A stretch of 29,473 nucleotides of DNA from a virus: the IMG/VR virus record IMGVR_UViG_3300032265_000589, positions 1 to 29,473 of that record; one strand, 5' to 3'. Below are positions 1 through 6,504 of the stretch, in pieces. A program made the position numbers and the translations under genes. Position 1 is the first letter of the stretch. Every line of letters begins with the position of its first letter. Under the pieces are notes generated by a model. It was not told the DNA's origin. It did not search any database and saw only the letters and a program-made list of their open reading frames with translations.

Positions 1-564
1 AATACACCTGTATTTAGTAGCAAAACAAATAATACAGTATACGCAAAAGACTTATCTAATGAGATAATGGGTACTGCCATAGCTATTCAAAATGGTAGTA
101 TTATAACTAGTAATAGATTAATATCAGAATTAGCAGACCATGGAAATGTAGTAAGTACAGTAAATACATATTATCTTAACGGAAAACAAGTGTCATTGGA
201 TGTTGCATCTAAAAACCAATTACAATCGACTATCAAGATTGAAACTAATGTAAATGAGAACCTTCTTAAGATTGCAAATTCTGTAAGTACTGAATCTAAT
301 TTTATGGATCTTATAAAAAACAATTTGCCAGATTATACAGGTCTTCCTACTGAATTAAAGAAAAAAGTAGATGATAATCTAGTTTCTATGAGAAGTTCTA
401 CCATTACAATTAACGGGGTTAAGGCTACTCAAGATACTGCTGGTGATATTATATATACTGAAGATTCAGCTATTGGTTCTATGAGTATAAGTACAGCGTC
501 AGCGGGTATTGCACAGAGTATCTCGGCAGGTCTAAATGCAAGTAACCAATCCCCAGCACCGTAA
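1..564 (+). CDS. Probable virion protein, C-terminal part (5' end outside window)
   Basis: The reading frame is open from the first base of the window, so the gene starts upstream; an internal ATG at 67 is only the first in-window start. The visible 188 residues are rich in Ser, Thr, Asn and Ile with no membrane segment, and the tail is a low-complexity Ala/Ser/Gly stretch ending in NQSPAP. That composition is common in phage tail and fibre-associated proteins. I do not recognise the family. It stops 10 bases before the next gene, which has a similar Tyr/Thr/Ser-rich composition, so the two probably share an operon at the end of a structural module. The structural role is inferred from composition and position only. 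Confidence 0.6.
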   Translation, partial: NTPVFSSKTNNTVYAKDLSNEIMGTAIAIQNGSIITSNRLISELADHGNVVSTVNTYYLNGKQVSLDVASKNQLQSTIKIETNVNENLLKIANSVSTESNFMDLIKNNLPDYTGLPTELKKKVDDNLVSMRSSTITINGVKATQDTAGDIIYTEDSAIGSMSISTASAGIAQSISAGLNASNQSPAP

Positions 565-574
565 AACATAATCC

Positions 575-1153
575 ATGCCTTACTACCCGCTCAATAAGAT
601 AACCACTAATCTGTTCACCTCTGGTGATGAGTATGTACTCTCTACGACTAATAAGAGCTACAAAGGATACTATTGTAGTACTTATGATGGTAAGTACTAC
701 ACCAACAAAACAGTTACCCCGGACTCAATAGAGCTAATAAAGATATCTAGCACCAAAAATCCTACGTTAAGCCTAGCCACCATGGCTTATGATAATTTAA
801 TACCCCTTAAAACCAATACACCCGTGACACCCGTACAATACACTTCTGTACCTACACAACAAGACTACAAGAATGGATACTACTACAGGTACTTTTCCAA
901 AAGAGTAAATGGAGATTTATCCACCATCACTGAGATAGGTAAAGATAATTATGATGCTTTAGCCTCAAACCCACTATATAATACTGTGCAAATACAATGG
1001 ATGCTCACAGGACCACTAGAAGACCAACACATGTCGGGTATGCTGGTATTAGGAGTAATAAATAGAAACCTGAAATCTATAAACCAGGCATCAAGGCAGA
1101 TGCTTTATTTAAACCAGTATCTCACCAATCCTACTCAGTACTACAAAAAATAA
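575..1153 (+). CDS. Hypothetical protein, probable virion module
   Basis: A 192-residue protein starting at an ATG 10 bases after the preceding stop. It is very rich in Tyr, Thr, Ser and Asn (many YY, YK and YT pairs near residues 29-45 and 95-110), soluble, with no signal peptide or membrane helix. The style resembles small virion or tail proteins of environmental Bacteroidetes phages, but I recognise no domain. It is the last gene before a promoter-bearing gap, after which the replication genes begin, so it likely closes the structural operon. Function unknown. Confidence 0.6.
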   Translation: MPYYPLNKITTNLFTSGDEYVLSTTNKSYKGYYCSTYDGKYYTNKTVTPDSIELIKISSTKNPTLSLATMAYDNLIPLKTNTPVTPVQYTSVPTQQDYKNGYYYRYFSKRVNGDLSTITEIGKDNYDALASNPLYNTVQIQWMLTGPLEDQHMSGMLVLGVINRNLKSINQASRQMLYLNQYLTNPTQYYKK

Positions 1154-1186
1154 TTTTGTTGGTACTAAAATAACATCTATATTTGC
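1154..1186 (+). promoter_or_regulatory. Bacteroidetes-type promoter
   Basis: TTTTG at 1154-1158, a 19-base spacer, then TATATTTGC at 1178-1186. This matches the known Bacteroidetes consensus (TTTG near -33, TAnnTTTG near -7). Transcription would start a few bases before the zinc-ribbon gene ATG at 1205. The 9-mer and its flank (TATATTTGCATTCTAAA) recur exactly at 14588. Confidence 0.75.
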
Positions 1187-1204
1187 ATTCTAAAGATACG
1201 ATAT

Positions 1205-1357
1205 ATGATTTTAGAAGTGATAAAAACAGGAACACCTTGTAAAGAGTGTAATAGTGATTCTTGGTATCGATTACCTGATCACCCTAATATCTATGAATGT
1301 TCAGAGTGCTTCTACCCTGAAATAATATACCAAGAAGAATTAGAAGAAGAAATTTAG
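1205..1357 (+). CDS. Zinc-ribbon microprotein
   Basis: A 50-residue ORF starting at ATG 1205, directly downstream of a strong promoter match. It has two knuckles, CKEC (residues 12-15) and CSEC (32-35), sixteen residues apart, the layout of a single four-Cys zinc ribbon, followed by an acidic tail (EELEEEI). Such small ribbons are frequent in phages and often bind nucleic acid or host transcription proteins, but no specific partner can be named. It is the first gene of the transcription unit leading to the polymerase and SSB genes, so it is probably expressed early. Cysteine spacing supports a real gene despite its size. Confidence 0.7.
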   Translation: MILEVIKTGTPCKECNSDSWYRLPDHPNIYECSECFYPEIIYQEELEEEI

Positions 1358-1382
1358 TTATAGAAAGAAAAATTATAAAAAA

Positions 1383-2705
1383 TTGTTTTACATAATAGAG
1401 ACACCCGAGCAACTAAAAAAGTTCTCCGAATATAATTTGGAGCATTCTTTTATTGAGCCGATAGTATACAACGATAACTATCACCCCATCTTAACGGATG
1501 TGTGCGCCTATTATATTAAACCTGCCCAATCAAGAACTGGTTTTATATTGCCTGTAAATCATTCCGAAGCATTATCACTAGACCATGAGTCTATTTTATC
1601 CTTATTTAAGCATAAGGTGCTCAAGGCTTACGTTTATGACGCAAAGAGGGTTATGTATCATTTAAACCTAGAAATGCCCTTAATTTGCCTTAAAACGGCT
1701 AAATTCCTAGAGACAGGGGAAATACTAGATTTACAATCTTACAATCAACCAATTCAAACCTGGTTGTATTCACAGAATGGTTCAAATCCCTATATCAATA
1801 GGGTAGTACCTATATCTAAATTAGCAGAGAAGTATGACAACTTTATCATCGACCAAAAGTCATTACTGAATAGCAATGTTTATTCCAAGAAGTACTTCTC
1901 ATTCTACAATGAAGCTTTAAACACTGTCTTGTATAACATAGAGAGAGAGGGTATAAAGGTTAAGGGGTTTGATGTTCCTAACCTAAACTATATGTACGAT
2001 GGTGAAAAGGTTTACACACATTACAATCAGTATACTAGTACGGGCCGGCCATCAAACACTTTTAATAATGTGAACTTTGGTGCCTTAAACAAAACTGACG
2101 GAACCAGAGAAATGGTTGTACCTAACAGCACTTTCTTACTAGAGTTTGATTACAGCAGCTATCACCCTAGAATATTGGCTAATTTAGTAGGATACGACTT
2201 CAATGGTGAGGATATACACACCCACCTAGGAAAGATGTATTTTGATGTGGATCATATCACAGAAGAACAACATGAGGAAAGTAAAAAAATAACTTTTCAA
2301 ATTTTATACAATGATTCAAATAAATACACTAACTTTGCATTCTTTAACAAGGTTCACGAATTAAGGAATACCCTATGGGCACAGTACAACAAAAATGGTT
2401 ATATAAGGTCGGTGATAACCGGCAGGCCTATCAAGGGTATAAAAAGCAAGACACAGGTGTTACCATATCTGTTGCAGGCATACGAAACAGACAGGAACAT
2501 AAGTGTAATGAAGGACTTACAGAAGTTATTAGAGGGTTATAGAAGCAAATTGATTCTGTACACTTACGATTCTTTCTTAATAGATTATAACAAAAAAGAC
2601 GGTAAAGATTTGATGAACAAAATAAAAGAAATAACAGACCAGGATGGTTTTGTGACCCAGGCTAAATATGGGGATGATTATAACACTATGCAAATAATTA
2701 ATTAA
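1383..2705 (+). CDS. Divergent family-A DNA polymerase, short form
   Basis: A 440-residue protein whose C-terminal half has the family-A palm and fingers in order. The template-strand motif is TSTGRPSNTFNNVNFGAL (about 218-235). Motif A is DYSSYHPR at 256-263 (canonical DYSQIELR), a degenerate motif B is KKITFQILYND near 301-311, and motif C is TYDS at 394-397 (canonical VHDE). The two catalytic Asp (D256, D396) are kept, but the motif A Glu and the His and Glu of motif C are replaced. The first 150 residues resemble the shape of a 3'-5' exonuclease domain without its DxE motif, so proofreading is probably lost. The start is TTG at 1383: no ATG lies in frame between the upstream stop and this point, and the protein begins plausibly with FYIIETPEQL. 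A second, more canonical family-A polymerase lies at 15986. Repair, primer-extension or lesion-bypass roles are possible; none is shown. Confidence 0.8.
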   Translation: MFYIIETPEQLKKFSEYNLEHSFIEPIVYNDNYHPILTDVCAYYIKPAQSRTGFILPVNHSEALSLDHESILSLFKHKVLKAYVYDAKRVMYHLNLEMPLICLKTAKFLETGEILDLQSYNQPIQTWLYSQNGSNPYINRVVPISKLAEKYDNFIIDQKSLLNSNVYSKKYFSFYNEALNTVLYNIEREGIKVKGFDVPNLNYMYDGEKVYTHYNQYTSTGRPSNTFNNVNFGALNKTDGTREMVVPNSTFLLEFDYSSYHPRILANLVGYDFNGEDIHTHLGKMYFDVDHITEEQHEESKKITFQILYNDSNKYTNFAFFNKVHELRNTLWAQYNKNGYIRSVITGRPIKGIKSKTQVLPYLLQAYETDRNISVMKDLQKLLEGYRSKLILYTYDSFLIDYNKKDGKDLMNKIKEITDQDGFVTQAKYGDDYNTMQIIN

Positions 2706-2706
2706 A

Positions 2707-3186
2707 ATGACAGACGAGACAAATTTTAACAGGATTGACAGTAATCCCCCAGCACAGAAGAGTAAAATTGCCAACAAGATTTTCACAACCTTTTGCAAGA
2801 AAGAACAGCTTCAGGATATGATAGACCAAATAAAGTCTACGTATACTATTGCTAACAATAAGATACTGGTATTTACTTCCCCTCAGACAGAAGAGTACAT
2901 ACTCACATACAACGTAGAACCTGGAAATCTGTTAGAAGTGAAGGTGATAGGTAATACAGTACTACTACATCGAAACAAAGACTCTAAAACCCTTTTCTCT
3001 ATCAACGCAATAAATTTATTGAACCAAATGGAGAACGGTACGACAGAGGGCTACTACGAAGTTCCTTGGGAAAAATACCAGAAGAGTATTTTGCTTACTA
3101 GGAATAAAGTATTTACTCAGTTAAAGACTGAATTGTATACCATAATAGATACAACACCTAATACTGAAAACAATTTCAACATCTAG
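2707..3186 (+). CDS. Hypothetical protein between polymerase and SSB genes
   Basis: A 159-residue soluble protein, ATG one base after the polymerase stop, so translation is likely coupled. It starts with a polar region (FNRIDSNPPAQKSK), then a mixed alpha/beta body with beta-like runs (NKILVFTSP, LLEVKVIGNTVLLHR) and no Cys cluster or membrane helix. I do not recognise it. In T4-like phages the genes next to the SSB encode late-transcription or helicase-loading factors; position alone is not enough to assign either here. Confidence 0.65.
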   Translation: MTDETNFNRIDSNPPAQKSKIANKIFTTFCKKEQLQDMIDQIKSTYTIANNKILVFTSPQTEEYILTYNVEPGNLLEVKVIGNTVLLHRNKDSKTLFSINAINLLNQMENGTTEGYYEVPWEKYQKSILLTRNKVFTQLKTELYTIIDTTPNTENNFNI

Positions 3187-3240
3187 ACATTAAGCATTTT
3201 TTAATAACCGTTTATTTTTTAATTTCAAAAAACATCAATT

Positions 3241-4272
3241 ATGGCGTTAAGCATCCGCGAGCTAGCAGCACAAAGACTGAAAAAAGCTCAAACAGGTAGT
3301 TATGAAAAGACAGACTACAGTAAAATCAAGTTTAAACCTGAAACTGACAAGGAGTATCAGATTAGGATTTTACCGAACAAGTACTCTGAGTATCCAATCC
3401 ATGAATTGGAAGTACACAAGTACGACACTTTTAAGAAGGCTCCTATCTGCCTTACATCATTTGGAGAGACAGATCCAATTATTAAGTTCACTAAAAGTTT
3501 ATGGGAAGAGGTTAACAAAGCAAAAGCATCTAATGACCCTAACCTAGCTACAATCACTAAAGAGAATGGAGCTATTGCCAAGGCCTTAAGACCCAACAAA
3601 CGTTTCTTTGTACAGGTAATTGTAAGAGGAGATGAAGCAAAAGGACCATTGATTTGGGAATTTGGTACCACAGTTGCTCAACAATTAGACGGATTGTTAG
3701 CTACAGAAGATTATGAGACTATGGCTGACATCCAAGATGGTGTAGACCTTACCATAAAAGGATTTGAGGCTTCTATGCAGAACGGCGGTAAGTATACTGA
3801 CGTGACTATCACTCCAAAGAGAAAGAGCACACCATTGTCTACTGATGCTGAAACTGTTGAAAAGTGGCTTGAAGAGCAAAAGAATCCAGCAGAAATACTC
3901 TACAAGGCAATGTCTTATGATGAGTTGAAGCAAATGTTAAGAGAATACCTAGAGCCAGGTGATGAGGATGAAGATGAAGCTCCTGTTAAGAAAGCTGCAC
4001 CACTTCAACCTGCAAAAGCTCCTGTTAAAAGAGCCCCAGAACCTATTGAAGAAGAGGATGAGGAAGAAGAGGAGGAAGAAACACCACCACCACCTCCTCC
4101 TGCTAAAAAGAAACCTACTGTTAAAAAGACAGTGGTACTTGAACCAGAAGAAGATGAGGAAGAGGAAGATGAATTATCTCACATAATCCCTAAGGGAAAG
4201 TCTTCAACAAAAACCTCAGCCCCTACTTCTAATAAGAAGTCTTGGAATGATGTATTTGATGAAGAAGATTAA
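3241..4272 (+). CDS. gp32-like single-strand DNA-binding protein
   Basis: A 343-residue protein coating ssDNA during replication and recombination. The N-terminus (SIRELAAQRLKKAQ, residues 4-17) corresponds to the basic cooperativity segment of T4 gp32 (STAELAAQMAKL). The core includes RFFVQVIVRGDEAKGPLIWE, matching the gp32 strand region YWANIYVVKDP...VFKYRFG. Only one Cys (in APICLTSFGE) remains where gp32 has a Cys/His zinc site, so the zinc subdomain seems lost. The last 100 residues are a long disordered tail of acidic runs, a PPPPPPAKKKP patch and Lys-rich segments, ending in the acidic tip WNDVFDEED. Acidic tips in SSBs recruit partner enzymes. A 54-base gap precedes it and a large hairpin follows, so it may have its own expression control. 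Confidence 0.88.
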   Translation: MALSIRELAAQRLKKAQTGSYEKTDYSKIKFKPETDKEYQIRILPNKYSEYPIHELEVHKYDTFKKAPICLTSFGETDPIIKFTKSLWEEVNKAKASNDPNLATITKENGAIAKALRPNKRFFVQVIVRGDEAKGPLIWEFGTTVAQQLDGLLATEDYETMADIQDGVDLTIKGFEASMQNGGKYTDVTITPKRKSTPLSTDAETVEKWLEEQKNPAEILYKAMSYDELKQMLREYLEPGDEDEDEAPVKKAAPLQPAKAPVKRAPEPIEEEDEEEEEEETPPPPPPAKKKPTVKKTVVLEPEEDEEEEDELSHIIPKGKSSTKTSAPTSNKKSWNDVFDEED

Positions 4273-4281
4273 TTAACACTT

Positions 4282-4340
4282 AACCAAGGTCACATAGCTT
4301 TAAACTCCGAGTGAGTGACCGGCTTCCTGTGACCTTGGTT
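4282..4340 (+). terminator. Long hairpin after the SSB gene, likely terminator
   Basis: AACCAAGGTCACA (4282-4294) pairs perfectly with TGTGACCTTGGTT (4328-4340): a 13-bp stem with a 33-base loop, followed by TTAACTTAAATT. The loop holds a second GTGACC (4315-4320) that could pair with GGTCAC (4288-4293) instead, giving two competing folds. Terminator or 3'-end protection is likely; the T tract is short. Confidence 0.65.
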
Positions 4341-4366
4341 TTAACTTAAATTAAAAACAAATAAAA

Positions 4367-4591
4367 ATGACAAACACACAACAATCCCCAGTAACTATTT
4401 CGGAATCATTCAAGATTGAGCAAGAAAGAATGAAAGTAGACCAAGCTCTTCAAATAATAAGGTCTCTTGCTGACTTACTTTATGTAGAGACTGACTACAG
4501 AACAGGTTTATATCTAAACAGACTTGGATTTAGTGCCGAACAAACATTAGTAATCAGGACGAAAATACTTGAACAAGTCTATAAATTGTAA
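4367..4591 (+). CDS. Small hypothetical protein
   Basis: A 74-residue protein beginning at ATG 4367, 26 bases after the SSB hairpin. It appears mostly helical (residues 12-40, with IEQERMKVDQALQIIRSLADLL) and has no Cys, signal peptide or membrane segment. No family recognised. It starts the run of small genes between the SSB and recombinase and is followed six bases later by another small ORF. Confidence 0.55.
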   Translation: MTNTQQSPVTISESFKIEQERMKVDQALQIIRSLADLLYVETDYRTGLYLNRLGFSAEQTLVIRTKILEQVYKL

Positions 4592-4596
4592 TCAAA

Positions 4597-4749
4597 ATGA
4601 AGAAAGGAAAACAAAAATTAACCCTAGAAGAGTTAGCTAAGTCACAAGGGTACAAAAGTAGAGAAGATAAACTAGCTAACTTTAAATTTCGTGGACCTAA
4701 CAAAGGGTACATCCCTATTACTGAAAGAAATATTCAGTATCATCAATAG
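4597..4749 (+). CDS. Small basic hypothetical protein
   Basis: A 50-residue ORF starting at ATG 4597, five bases after the preceding stop. It is Lys-rich with a helical start (LTLEELAKSQGYKSREDKL) and a Gly/Pro turn (FRGPNKGYIPITERN). Its 3' half overlaps, in the +1 frame, an open frame encoding a membrane segment (4691-4855). Either the two are separate overlapping genes, or this protein continues into that frame by ribosomal frameshift or an old frameshift mutation. Function unknown. Confidence 0.5.
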   Translation: MKKGKQKLTLEELAKSQGYKSREDKLANFKFRGPNKGYIPITERNIQYHQ

Positions 4750-4855
4750 TCCCTGGCCAGGAATCGTAAGCATACTAGGCCTATTAGGCACACTTGGGTA
4801 TCTGAATCGAAGGTCAGCACAGTTTTTAGGTTCTGGAGGCAATGCAAAAATCTAG
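4691..4855 (+). CDS. Possible overlapping small membrane peptide
   Basis: An open frame (4676-4855) in the +1 phase relative to the gene at 4597. The first usable start is GTG 4691, giving 54 residues with one clear hydrophobic segment (PWPGIVSILGLLGTLGYL) flanked by Lys on one side and NRR on the other, as expected for a single-pass membrane protein. Past 4749 this is the only thing occupying the roughly 100 bases before the tRNA. It may be an independent GTG-started gene or the C-terminal part of a frameshifted product of about 85 residues from 4597. Not confirmed. Confidence 0.35.
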   Translation: MDLTKGTSLLLKEIFSIINSPWPGIVSILGLLGTLGYLNRRSAQFLGSGGNAKI

Positions 4856-4859
4856 GGTT

Positions 4860-4933
4860 CATAATATAGCTCAATTGGTTAGAGCCCCTGTATTGTAACA
4901 GGGAGACTTGGGTTCGAATCCCTACTATGACCA
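4860..4933 (+). tRNA. tRNA-Thr(UGU), non-canonical
   Basis: A clear D arm (GCTC 4869-4872, loop AATTGGTTA, GAGC 4882-4885), an anticodon arm CCCTG/CAGGG (4886-4890 and 4899-4903) around TATTGTAA, and a T loop TTCGAAT (4913-4919). The U before TGT (4894-4896) gives anticodon UGU, reading ACA threonine. The acceptor CATAATA/TACTATG has one A-C mismatch and is followed by an encoded ACCA (4930-4933). Oddities: the anticodon loop is 8 bases, or 6 if T4891-A4898 pair, instead of 7; the T stem is only GGG/CCC; and pairing extends 5' of the acceptor (GGT 4856-4858). It may be degenerate or specialised. Confidence 0.7.
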
Positions 4934-4947
4934 TTAAAATAACAATT

Positions 4948-5142
4948 ATGACAACAGCCTTATATGATGCACCTCTTACTCAAGAGGAAGAAAGTACAAG
5001 AGACCTAGCAATATTTTTAGATTGGGTATTGAAACACTACTCAACTACAAATGACGGACAATTCTTTGGATGGACAGATTCAATAGATAGAGAAGTTAGT
5101 TCAGCGGATATTAGCAAGCATTACAAATCAGTAAACATATAA
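4948..5142 (+). CDS. Small hypothetical protein
   Basis: A 64-residue acidic protein. I use the ATG at 4948 (leader AACAATTATG, as for neighbouring genes); an in-frame ATG at 4927 lies inside the 3' strand of the tRNA and is unlikely to be used. The sequence has an acidic helical part (TQEEESTRDLAIFLDWVLKHY) then a polar C-terminus ending SVNI. Its stop is two bases before the next ATG, in a junction sequence that is repeated two gene ends later. Function unknown. Confidence 0.55.
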   Translation: MTTALYDAPLTQEEESTRDLAIFLDWVLKHYSTTNDGQFFGWTDSIDREVSSADISKHYKSVNI

Positions 5143-5150
5143 TTATGACA
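5132..5150 (+). repeat. Gene-junction direct repeat, copy 1
   Basis: TAAACATATAATTATGACA spans the stop of the 4948 gene and the start of the 5145 gene. The same 19 bases recur at 5695-5713 across the next gene junction. Confidence 0.8.
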
Positions 5151-5705
5151 TTAATACAACACGCACAAACAGAATTGGAGTTACAAGGGTTATTCTCCAA
5201 AGAAAATGATTTTTATGGTGGAATGACAGGAAAAAGTGTCATGGAGCTTATAGAGGTATTCAGTAAGCAATGTCATTCAGGTATGAGTGCACCTATTGTT
5301 GTAGATTTATTCAGTAAATTAGCAAACTACAAACCATTAGGACCGCTTACTGGTGAGGATAATGAATGGTCTCAATGTACTCTGGATGATACCTTGTTTC
5401 AGAATAAGAGAGATGGTGGTGTGTTTAAGCACAAAGACGGTAGCGTGACATACAATAGTGCAATAATTAAAAGATGCCCTAATGGTGTGACCTGGTCAGG
5501 TCCTTTATATCTGACTAGAGAAGATGCTATTAATAGTGTAAACCGAATTAAGGTAGAAGTAAAGGGATTCCCATTTACCCCAAAGAAATTTTATATAGAT
5601 GTATTAGAAGAAGAGGTAGAAAAAGATGATTGGATAATGTGGGTAAAAGATCCCTCTCAATTAGAAGAGGTATTTGATTACTATAAACAAACCTTAAACA
5701 TATAA
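5145..5705 (+). CDS. Hypothetical protein
   Basis: A 186-residue soluble acidic protein in the small-gene cluster, starting two bases after the previous stop. The middle (SGPLYLTREDAINSVNRIKVEVKG) and the acidic C-terminal part (LEEEVEKDDWIMWVKDPSQLEEVFDYYKQ) suggest an alpha/beta fold. There are no Cys clusters, membrane segments or signal peptide. I do not recognise a family. The C-terminal NI ending matches that of the preceding gene because the junction DNA is repeated. Confidence 0.6.
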   Translation: MTLIQHAQTELELQGLFSKENDFYGGMTGKSVMELIEVFSKQCHSGMSAPIVVDLFSKLANYKPLGPLTGEDNEWSQCTLDDTLFQNKRDGGVFKHKDGSVTYNSAIIKRCPNGVTWSGPLYLTREDAINSVNRIKVEVKGFPFTPKKFYIDVLEEEVEKDDWIMWVKDPSQLEEVFDYYKQTLNI

Positions 5706-5713
5706 TTATGACA
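5695..5713 (+). repeat. Gene-junction direct repeat, copy 2
   Basis: Second exact copy of the 19-base TAAACATATAATTATGACA, spanning the stop of the 5145 gene and the start of the 5708 gene. A shorter related junction, TTAAACGTATGATA, occurs twice further on (5969 and 6263). Confidence 0.8.
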
Positions 5714-5980
5714 GATAGAAATAGACAAACAGGAAGAACATCAAGAATTGTTGATTTTGTAGTAGACCAATTGTTCAATGTAGGTCAGTGTATAGTTACA
5801 GATCATATTGTATTTGAATTTGAATCTACTAAAAAATCACAACTAGAAGATGGTCTAATTAGAAAAGTACAAGAAAGAGTGGCATTTAATCTAAGACATT
5901 TTGAAAAACCTATTAAACTTAATACTGAGATAATAGAGGTGAAAGGTTTTAAAATTGTACATTTTGAATTAAACGTATGA
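5708..5980 (+). CDS. Small hypothetical protein
   Basis: A 90-residue protein with a nucleotide-enzyme-like opening (RNRQTGRTSRIVDFVVDQL) that resembles phage proteins beginning with a degenerate P-loop (QTGRTSR in place of GxxGxGKT). The rest is a beta-rich segment (FNLRHFEKPIKLNTEIIEVKGFKIVHFEL). Without a full Walker A or a visible Walker B I do not assign nucleotide binding. It starts two bases after the previous stop and ends one base before the next gene. Confidence 0.55.
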   Translation: MTDRNRQTGRTSRIVDFVVDQLFNVGQCIVTDHIVFEFESTKKSQLEDGLIRKVQERVAFNLRHFEKPIKLNTEIIEVKGFKIVHFELNV

Positions 5981-5981
5981 T

Positions 5982-6275
5982 ATGAAAATACTAAATCAAC
6001 TACTAATTAGATCTATAGGAGTTCGATTGTTTTTTAAGTACAGAAAATTTATTTATGCTAATCAAAAAGTAAGAAATCAGCTAACCGCATTATTTTTATT
6101 ACATTTTGGAAAAGGTTATTCATGTAGCTTTAAATTAATAGGTAAATATGTACTATCTATGCATTCAGTGACATGGTCAGAGGACGATCTTTATAGTAGA
6201 CTGGTTATAGGTGTTTACAAAAAACAAGATAATGAATTGATGAATTCTTTTTACATTAAAGCATTAAACGTATGA
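5982..6275 (+). CDS. Small basic hypothetical protein
   Basis: A 97-residue basic protein, rich in aromatic and Lys/Arg residues (RLFFKYRKFIYANQKVRNQL), with one moderately hydrophobic stretch (LTALFLLHF) too short to call a membrane helix. No family recognised. It overlaps the next gene by four bases (ATGA), implying coupled translation. Its end sequence TTAAACGTATGATA duplicates that of the preceding gene. Confidence 0.55.
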   Translation: MKILNQLLIRSIGVRLFFKYRKFIYANQKVRNQLTALFLLHFGKGYSCSFKLIGKYVLSMHSVTWSEDDLYSRLVIGVYKKQDNELMNSFYIKALNV

Positions 6276-6493
6276 TAGGAACATTAGAATACACAACATT
6301 TTTCCAATCTACTCTTCCCAACCACTGGGCTATCACAGTCTATGGCCAATGGGGTCCTATACCCAAATGTAAGATTAGAAGTTATGAACTAAGACAGCAA
6401 GACGCTAGAGAATTAAAAGAAAGCGATTCAGGTACTGAAAGAGAATTTTATATCGATGAATGGGGTACAGCAGCATTAATAAATACACAATAA
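6272..6493 (+). CDS. Small hypothetical protein
   Basis: A 73-residue protein translated from an ATG overlapping the previous stop by four bases. It is rich in Trp and Thr (NHWAITVYGQWGPIPKCKIRSY) with a polar, acidic centre (QQDARELKESDSGTEREFYIDEWG). No Cys pair, membrane segment or family signature. It is the last of the small genes before the recombinase gene, 11 bases downstream. Function unknown. Confidence 0.55.
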   Translation: MIGTLEYTTFFQSTLPNHWAITVYGQWGPIPKCKIRSYELRQQDARELKESDSGTEREFYIDEWGTAALINTQ

Positions 6494-6504
6494 AACAATA
6501 ATAT

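Noticed and set aside
2330-2338. TAACTTTGC promoter-like match inside the polymerase gene
   Set aside because: No TTG element lies 19-21 bases upstream and the site is deep in a coding region; such 8-mers are expected by chance in A/T-rich DNA.
3302-3547. Alternative + frames within the SSB gene, also at 3959-4186
   Set aside because: They are out-of-phase readings of the SSB, whose homology and acidic tail account for the DNA; the second is a Lys/Arg/Leu artefact of the GA-rich tail.
4927-4947. Upstream ATG for the 4948 gene
   Set aside because: It lies in the acceptor strand of the tRNA; the ATG at 4948 has the same AATTATG leader as its neighbours.
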